Shown in pieces: positions 57,985-64,000 of a stretch of 64,000 nt of DNA. This DNA comes from Ahaetulla prasina (lineage: Eukaryota; Chordata; Lepidosauria; Squamata; Colubridae). The notes beneath the pieces are model-generated. The model saw only the letters and a list, made by a program, of their open reading frames with translations. It had not been told where the DNA came from and did no database searches. Location of the stretch: assembly GCF_028640845.1 (NCBI RefSeq), contig NC_080540.1, forward strand, positions 234,078,794 through 234,142,793. Reading direction: 5' to 3'. A program made the position numbers and the translations under genes. How positions within the stretch are numbered: position 1 is the stretch's first letter; each line of letters begins with the position of its first letter.

Positions 57985-58405
57985 CAGATCCCTCACATCC
58001 AGGACATAAACTGTTTCAACTCCTACCCTCAAAACGACGCTATAGAGCACTGCACACCAGAACAACTAAACACAAGAACAGTTTTTTCCCGAAGGCCATC
58101 ACTCTGCTAAACAAATGATTCCCTCAACACTGTCAAACTATTTACTAAATCTGCACTACTATTAATCTTCTCATCGTTCCCATCACCAATCTCTTTCCCA
58201 TATGATTGTATGACTGTAACTTTGTTGCTGGCAATCCTTATGACTTATATTGATATATTGACCATCATTTGTGTTGTAAATGTTGTACCTTGATGAACGT
58301 ATCTTTTCTTTTATGTACACTGAGAGCATATGCACCAAGACAAATTCCTTGTGTGTCCAATCACACTTGGCCAATAAAAAAAAATTCTATTCTATTCTAT
58401 TCTAT
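57985..58405 (+). mobile_element. CR1/Rex1-type LINE 3' end with (ATTCT)n tail
   Basis: The plus strand encodes LPSKRRYRALHTRTTKHKNS and then FFPKAITLLNK followed by a stop near 58119, the typical C-terminal end of Rex1/CR1-group ORF2. A 3' UTR of about 250 bases follows, ending CACACTTGGCCAATAAAAAA, then ATTCT repeats (58384-58405). 5' truncated. Confidence 0.7.
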
Positions 58406-58412
58406 ATAAGTA

Positions 58413-58809
58413 CAGGTAGTCTCTGACTAACACCAGTTCATTTAGTGACCATTCAAAGTTACAACATCACTGAAAAAAGTGACTTATGACCATTTTTCAT
58501 ACTTACGACCATTGAAGCAGCCCCATGGTCACCTGATCAAAATTCAGACAGTTGGCAACTGACTCACATTTATGACAGTTGCAGTATCCCGGGATCATGT
58601 GATCACCTTCTGTGACCTTCTGACAAACAAAGTCAATGTGTAAACCAGATTCACTTAACAAACATGTGGCTAACTTAACAATTACCATGGTTCACTTAAC
58701 AACTGTGGCAAGAAAAGTCGTAAAATAGGGAAAAACTCAGTTAACATATGTCTCACTTAGCAACAAAAATTTTGGGCTCAGATGTGATCACTAAGTTGAG
58801 GACTACCAG
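58413..58809. mobile_element. TA-flanked MITE (pogo/Tigger-like termini)
   Basis: Starts CAGGTAGTCTCTGAC and ends GTTGAGGACTACCAG, with TA on both sides (58411-58412, 58810-58811). Internal near-symmetry (CACTTAACAACTG words). Related copies at 37615-37979 and, inverted and interrupted, at 29155-29884. Confidence 0.82.
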
Positions 58810-58811
58810 TA

Positions 58812-60232
58812 ATTGTGCTGCCACTTGTAGGGAATGTAAATAATGGATTTCCAAAATTTAATAGAATATGTTTCCTATACTCCTGAGATCAAAAGCATTT
58901 AAAAACCATAGATGCAACAGTTTTCTTAAGTATGTGACATTAATTATTGACTATAAATTGTTGCTATTGATTTAGTGTGGTCTATTTTTGAGATATTTTT
59001 CATTTACTTCTTGTAGTGTTAATTGTAGGTATGTTTACTTTCTTAAAATATGCCATTGTTGACGAACATTCTATTTTTTTATATCATGCTGTTGTTTTTT
59101 AGTTTTTTACTTTCCTCTTATTTATTCTTTATTTATTTATCCCTTAATTCCAATTATCTTGATTTTATTACATGAACAGATTCTTTAATATTCTAAATGC
59201 TAGTGTCATAATTGGCTTTAGCTAGAAACTAGGAAAGGAACAAATAAAGCAATGAGTGAAATGCAAACAGTGTGGAGAAATTTAAGATTTTTAAAATAGA
59301 GGCTTGTGGTCATATGATTAAAAAAAAGATGATGCTGTAGAAAATATTTGAACACAGATTTATAACAAAGGGTTCAAAGAACATAAAGAAAAGGTTAAAT
59401 TATTTCAGGCACCAGAGTTAGTTAAAAGACAAAATGGTCATAGTATCTATAAAACAATTAATCTAATTGATTATAGTAATATAAACTTGATAGATTGGTT
59501 CTATTGATTTTAAATTTTATAATGTTATGACCTGACCATAAATCAGAAGTTAGAGTTACAGTATTTGTAGATTATTCATGTGAAAAACTATTAATTATTT
59601 ATATTTTTTTTTACAATTTCTACTCTGAAGTAGAGAAATATAAATAAATCAGCAGATCATTGATTGATCTTATATCCTCTTCCCCCCAGCCTTTGAATCA
59701 ATTTTGACTCCAGGTGACTTCCTTGATATACCTTTCCAGTTTTCTTGGAAACATTTTATTAATGGTTTGCCATTGCCTCCTTCCTAAGGTTGAAAAAGCA
59801 TGACTGGCACAAGGTATTTTGTTCAAAGGTAAAAATAAAACTCATCTAGTGACTTTTCTAATGTGTCATTCCAAAGATCTCTAACAGCTTCCAGATAGTT
59901 AATAGGCAATTTCTGAAAATAAGTATCAAGTATGGTTTTGTGAGCTTAGTGTCCTTTAAGAGGCTGGGCTGTAGTAAGCAAGAGTTCTAATCGCTCCATA
60001 TCCTAGCACTCAAATCTATAGAAAACTGCTATCCTATGGTCACTTCATAAGGAGCATCTGTCCAGAACACATGTGGGTGATCTCCCATTCTCTTCTTATC
60101 CAGAGCAGTTCTAAGTAACCAGTCTACTCACCGGTTCTTTGGTCTTTGCTGAAGTTGTCAGCTTTGCTATCATGGAGATGTGTTCAGTTCACTCAGCCAA
60201 ATTCAAGTATGTATGTATTTGTGGGTCTGTCT
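58812..60232. other. AT-rich unique sequence
   Basis: 59686-59830 (GACTCCAGGTGACTTCC, GGTTTGCCATTGCCTCCTTC) has the look of an old dispersed repeat that I cannot name. No gene recognised. Confidence 0.4.
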
Positions 60233-60237
60233 GTCTG

Positions 60238-60538
60238 TGTTGTGTCTTGCCCGCCCTCAGAGCAGCCGGGGCCTTCTTACCTGCTCCCGAACACTGAGGA
60301 ATGTATGCCTCCCGGTCCCAGTCCTGGCTCCATGCCCACACAAACTGCAGAAGAAGGAGAATCTCCCTGCCCCAGCCCTGACTCCATGCCCAGGCAAACG
60401 GAGCAGCTAGACCCCTCCCCCTCCTCCACAGCAGGTGAGCCTGAGGAGGGTTTATTACCAACAGCTGATTGGTGTGACCCTCGCATCAGAAGATTGGAGA
60501 GGCGGAGGCAACAGAGGGAAGGGAGGGGCAGGCCTTAA
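60238..60538 (+). CDS. Open frame inside the LTR U3 region
   Basis: The frame is open from before the LTR boundary (first methionine at 60146, outside the element) to a stop at 60538, about 35 bases before the TATA box. The LTR-encoded part has two tandem Ser/Pro blocks (GPSPGSMPTQ and CPSPDSMPRQ) and an Arg-rich end, DWCDPRIRRLERRRQQREG. Order and ends resemble the frame in the other LTR. No known domain; real translation is uncertain. Confidence 0.3.
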
Positions 60539-60756
60539 TGAGTGCTGAGTCATGGAGCCACACCCCATGGCCTATATAAAGGATCTACTTTCTGGCAGTC
60601 TCTGAGTCAGGCAAAAGTCGAACTTATCTTGCTGAAGTCACTTACTGGTCTCCTGCCTGCTCTGAGGACTTTGCTAGGACTTTGGGCAGAGCTGCAGAGG
60701 CAAGCCTGATTCGGATTTCCCTGACCCAGCTGTCAGCGGAGGAGTGGGACACGACA
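60238..60756 (+). mobile_element. Solo LTR, plus strand, 5-bp target duplication
   Basis: Starts TGTTGTGTCTTGCCC and ends GTGGGACACGACA (TG...CA). Exact GTCTG flanks it at 60233-60237 and 60757-60761. TATA-like CCTATATAAAGG at 60571-60582. No second LTR or internal region nearby. Same start TGTTGTG as the LTR at 41746-42292 and similar organisation, so probably a related family. Confidence 0.88.
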
Positions 60757-60761
60757 GTCTG

Positions 60762-61212
60762 TATGTGTGTCAAGGTGTCTTATGGAAGTTGTGTCCTAGC
60801 AAGCCAAGATAAAATGGTCATGGAAGACAGTGACCAGTGATCCAAGGGGAGGAGGCATTTCTTCTACACTACAAAGTTACCAATTTGAGTGGAGATATTT
60901 GCATACAATGAAGTGAAGTGCAGCAGATGAACTACTAGAGCTTGTACTGGTGTTGATCAAAAACATCCCTATGATTAATAGCAGGATGAGTAGTAGTTGA
61001 CTTCCAAGTGGAAGAGGGGAATAGAGGATGATGATGTGCATTCTTTCTCTCAAGAAATGTGGTCCATACTGTGCTGGGGTCCACCTAGTCGTGAAAATCA
61101 GTCCTTAGGAAGTAGACATTTTATATACATAACCTTTTCAATCACTACAATCCTATTGAGAACAAGCAGCCAATGGAACAGTTTGCCTTCAGAAATTGTG
61201 GGACCTTCATCA
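60762..61212. other. Unique sequence, no gene recognised
   Basis: No domain-bearing frame. Confidence 0.4.
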
Positions 61213-61472
61213 CCGCAGTGTGGCTCAGGCTGTAAGAAGCCTGTTATTAAAACACAGCTGCCTGCAATTACTGCAGGTTCAAGCCCGGCCCAAGGTTGAC
61301 TCAGCCTTCCATCCTTTCTAAGGTAGGTAAAATGAGGACCCAGATTGTTGGGGGGGCAATAAGTTGACTTTGTATATAATATACAAATGGATGAGACTAT
61401 TGCCTTACACACTGTAAGCCGCCCTGAGTCTTCGGAGAAGGGCGGGATATAAATGTAAACAACAACAACAAC
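61213..61472 (+). mobile_element. tRNA-derived SINE with L2-type hairpin tail, plus strand
   Basis: Head GCAGTGTGGCTCAGGCTGTA, B-box-like GGTTCAAGCCC at 61276-61286, body GGTTGACTCAGCCTTCCATC and GAGGACCCAGATTGTTGGGG. The tail GTAAGCCGCCCTGAGTCTTC plus GGAGAAGGGCGGGATATAAA is nearly the L2 3' end, then AAC units. This explains how the SINE can use L2 reverse transcriptase. Confidence 0.88.
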
Positions 61473-61590
61473 TCAAAGATTTCAAGAAGAGACTGGACTG
61501 CCAACTGTCAGAAATGGTGTAGGGTCTCCTGCTTGGGTGGGGGGTTGGACTAGAAGACCTACAAAGCCCCTTCCAACCTGTTAATCTTTA
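61473..61590 (+). mobile_element. CR1 LINE 3' end, plus strand
   Basis: TTTCAAGAAGAGACTGGACTG, then GGTTGGACTAGAAGACCTAC and AAGCCCCTTCCAACCTGTTA: the inverse of the CR1 3' end seen at 3090-3160. Directly follows the SINE tail. Confidence 0.8.
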
Positions 61591-61978
61591 GTCTGTAATC
61601 TGATGCACTTGATCTTATCCGAATATTGATTCATTGATTGGGAGAGTTCTTATTCCACTTCTAAATTTAAGTTTTTAAGATTCCAAGAAAATGGTAAAAT
61701 GTACTTAACATACTTGATTTCTCTGTTACTGAGATACTTGGAACCACTAAAATGAAACTAGGAGGATTCGGATAGCAGATATGATTTGTCTGAAGCAGCC
61801 TGATTGGATTCGATTTGGGATTTAAGTGGATCCAATGCATGCTCTATTTATTCTTCATTTTTCAAGTGTTTTTTTTAAAAGAATCTTCATAAAGAGATTG
61901 GCAATATAACATTGAGAACTTGTGATCATAATCTAAAATGCTGCAGTCTGAATTGTCTTTGTTTAATTTCATTATTTC
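61591..61978. other. Unique sequence, no gene recognised
   Basis: AT-rich; no named repeat. Confidence 0.4.
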
Positions 61979-61988
61979 ATATATATAT

Positions 61989-62755
61989 ATGTAGGTCTTT
62001 GGTTATTCGGGTTTTCTCCCGTGTAAAATTGGAAGTGTCTTGGCGACGTTTCGACAAAGTCTCATTCGTCATCTTCAGGCTTCAGCTTGGTGCTTCTGGG
62101 AGCAATGTGAGATTGCAGCTGTTTATTCCTTTTTAACTGCTAGTGGGGGTTTGAACTGATTGGGTGGGAGCTTGGCTGTGCTCTGATTGGATGGGGTTTT
62201 TTTGTGTGTGTGTGCTCTGATTGGCTGGGAGTGTGTCCTGTTTGGGTGGGGGCTTGGTTGTGCTCAGATTAGTCTGAGTTGCACAGGGATTTGAGCTGGT
62301 GAGCTGCACTGCTGCTGTTTGGCTTCGTGTTCGTGGTCGTGTTACATCTTCGTAGTGGGTGTCAGTCTGCTGCATGTATGGATTGGAGGGATTTGAAATG
62401 GCTAATGTTGCAGCTGCGGTCTGGCTTCTGGTCCTTGGTCATGCTTCATGATCAGTGTGGGTTTGGGTCTGCTTTCTGGGTGGATGTGCGGTGGTGACAT
62501 CCTGTGTGGACCTCGTGAGTGTGAGTCTGGTGTCATTCCTCGTGTTAGGGACTCATTTGTCAATAAGGGCGGGTTTCCAAATGGCTGGTAGGCGGGAGGT
62601 ATCATCTCGTTTGTTCATGCTGTGTGGGCGTTTTTCTATCTCAATGGCTTCTCTGATTATTCTGTTGTTAAAGTGTTCAGTTTTGGCGATAGTTCTGGTC
62701 TTTTTAAAGTCAATATCGTGTCCTGTGGCTTTAAGGTGTTGGACCAGACTTTAAG
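61989..62755 (-). mobile_element. Penelope-like element, inverted left arm, locus 2
   Basis: The minus strand carries the same 3' part of the element as locus 1. From the centre outward: the endonuclease-end coding region (frames 62402-62605 and 62133-62375), then a 3' UTR with the hammerhead-like motif. The outer end is TAGGTCTTTGGTTATTCGGG next to a short TA run (61979-61988). It is the near mirror of 62756-63509. Confidence 0.88.
62045..62068 (-). ncRNA. Hammerhead-ribozyme-like motif, left arm locus 2
   Basis: Minus strand: CGAATGA, GAC-TTT-GTC, GAAA, CGTC. The only change from the other copies is in the helix II loop (TTT for TTC), so helix II is kept. Confidence 0.45.
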
Positions 62756-62761
62756 GCTATT

Positions 62762-63191
62762 GACTTTAAAAAGACCAGAACTATCGCCAAAACTGAACAC
62801 TTTAACAACAGAATAATCAGAGAAGCCATTGAGATAGAAAAACGCCCACACAGCATGAACAAACGAGATGATACCTCCCGCCTACCAGCCATTTGGAAAC
62901 CCGCCCTTATTGAAAAACGAGTCCTTAACCCGAGGAATGACACCAGACCCACACTCACGAGGTCCACACAGGATGTCACCACCACACATCCACCCAGAAA
63001 GCAGACCCAAACCCACACTGATCAGGAAGCACGACCAAGGACCAGGAGCAGCTGCAACATTAGCCATTTCAAATCCCTCCAATCCATACATGCAGCAGAC
63101 TGACACCCACTACGAAGATGTAGCACGACCACGACCACGAAGCCAAACAGCAGCAGTGCAGCTCACCAGCTCAAATCCCCGTGCAACTTAG
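62762..63191 (+). pseudogene. Penelope-like endonuclease C-terminal remains, locus 2
   Basis: DFKKTRTIAKTEHFNNRII then REAIEIEKRPHSMNKRDDT, the same as locus 1, then TSRLPAIWKPALIEKRVLNP. The Thr/Pro-rich tail is in a shifted frame after the small deletion near 63047. The RT domain is absent. Confidence 0.75.
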
Positions 63192-63396
63192 ACTAATCTG
63201 AGCACAACCAAGCCCCTACCCAAACAGGACACACCCCCATCCAATCAGAGCACACACACACAAAAAACCCCCATCCAATCAGAGCACAGCCAAGCTCCCA
63301 CCCAATCAGTTCAAACCCCCACTAGCAGTTAAAAAGGAAGAAACAGCTGCAATCACACATTGCTCCCAGAAGCACCAAGCTGAAGCCTGAAGATGA

Positions 63397-63420
63397 CGAA
63401 TGAGACTTCGTCGAAACGTC
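63397..63420 (+). ncRNA. Hammerhead-ribozyme-like motif, right arm locus 2
   Basis: Identical to the motif at 33983-34006: CGAATGA, GAC-TTC-GTC, GAAA, CGTC. Confidence 0.45.
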
Positions 63421-63501
63421 GCCAAGACACTTCCAATTTTACACGGGAGAAAACCTGAATAACCAAAGACCTACATACAAACACCCGCGAAAACCTCAGA
63501 A

Positions 63502-63509
<8 letters not shown>

Positions 63510-63539
<30 letters not shown>

Positions 63540-64000
63540 GTAATTATTTTTAAAGATGCATGGCTCGGTGGTTTACCTAGCTTTACTGTGAACTGCCTTA
63601 TTCCTATGCCAGGATCTGTGAATGATTCTTGTTTTGGTATTTATTTATTTATTTTACCTTTTCTTAGTGGAAGAAAGAAGCTAATTAGTTGCTACTTATA
63701 TTACATTATTCATATATACATATGAGTTTGTGTGAGTGAGTGAGTGTGTGTGTGCGTGTGTGCGTGTGTGTAAAACCCATATCCAGTTCATTGCAGACTC
63801 TGATGAAATTTTTCTCATTCCTATGTAAGGTAGTTGCTAGTAATCCGTTAGCTCTGCACTTCATTATGAGCCTAAATATGCCTAGTTAAGAGCGGATGTT
63901 AATAATTTAAACAAACAAACAAAAAAACTGAAAATGAGACGCCTGCTAATAGGAAAATTAAATGATGCCAAGCATTGGAGCCAATTGAGCTGCAAAGGTA
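63510..64000. other. TA and GT microsatellites, then unique sequence
   Basis: A (TA)n array lies at 63510-63533 and an irregular (GT)n with GAGT units at about 63729-63771. The remainder is AT-rich with no gene recognised. Confidence 0.6.

Larger units (their letters stand above)
62756..63509 (+). mobile_element. Penelope-like element, right arm, locus 2
   Basis: The plus strand starts at CTATTGACTTTAAAAAGACC and ends CCTCAGAAAACAAA before a TA array (63510-63533). It contains the endonuclease-end coding region and the 3' UTR. About 11 bases (AGCCAGACCGC-type) present in the left arm are missing near 63047. Confidence 0.88.

Noticed and set aside
760..64000. CRISPR array or prokaryotic operon
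   Set aside because: Repeat types, SINEs and microsatellites are those of a vertebrate genome; no regular spaced repeats exist.

Overview
This window looks like intergenic or intronic DNA from a squamate reptile, most likely a snake. I found no host protein-coding exon, rRNA or tRNA gene that I can defend. The organism call rests on the repeats: a BovB (RTE) LINE with its usual SINE partner (Sauria SINE), L2- and CR1-clade LINEs of the squamate kind, a tRNA-derived SINE carrying an L2-type tail, Penelope-like elements, and many small hAT-type and TA-flanked MITEs. A tetranucleotide GATA array is also present. Family names come from recognising motifs and encoded peptides; no database search was run.

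Layout. 1-11.3 kb: low-complexity tracts, a Sauria SINE, old CR1 sequence on the minus strand broken up by hAT MITEs and by an R2/R4-like fragment, a CORE-type SINE and a hAT MITE. 11.3-19.7 kb: a segment of about 3-4.2 kb is present twice in direct orientation (11302-14272 and 15482-19675). The copies are separated by 1.2 kb of GC- and CpG-rich sequence that resembles nothing else here. Each copy carries a BovB LINE; the second keeps a 487-codon reverse transcriptase frame, and the first has lost about 1.2 kb of it. 19.7-32.6 kb: an L1 remnant, SINEs, hAT MITEs with visible 8-bp target duplications, a nested MITE cluster and some unique sequence.

32.7-34.1 kb and 62.0-63.5 kb: two Penelope-like elements, each with two arms head to head and facing TA arrays. 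The arms encode the C-terminal GIY-YIG-type region and carry a hammerhead-ribozyme-like motif near the outer ends. 34.8-46.9 kb: further MITEs, a CpG-rich L2 LINE full of small indels, a solo LTR with a 5-bp target duplication, and a GATA array. 46.9-49.3 kb: a second L2 LINE with a 404-codon reverse transcriptase frame. 49.3-64 kb: mostly unique sequence with another L2 3' end, a CR1/Rex1-type 3' end, TA-flanked MITEs, a second solo LTR and the second Penelope palindrome.

The elements work as partnerships rather than as a pathway. BovB and L2 encode reverse transcriptases, and the Sauria SINE and tRNA-SINE carry tails matching those LINEs. The MITEs have no transposase in the window and must have been moved by enzymes encoded elsewhere.
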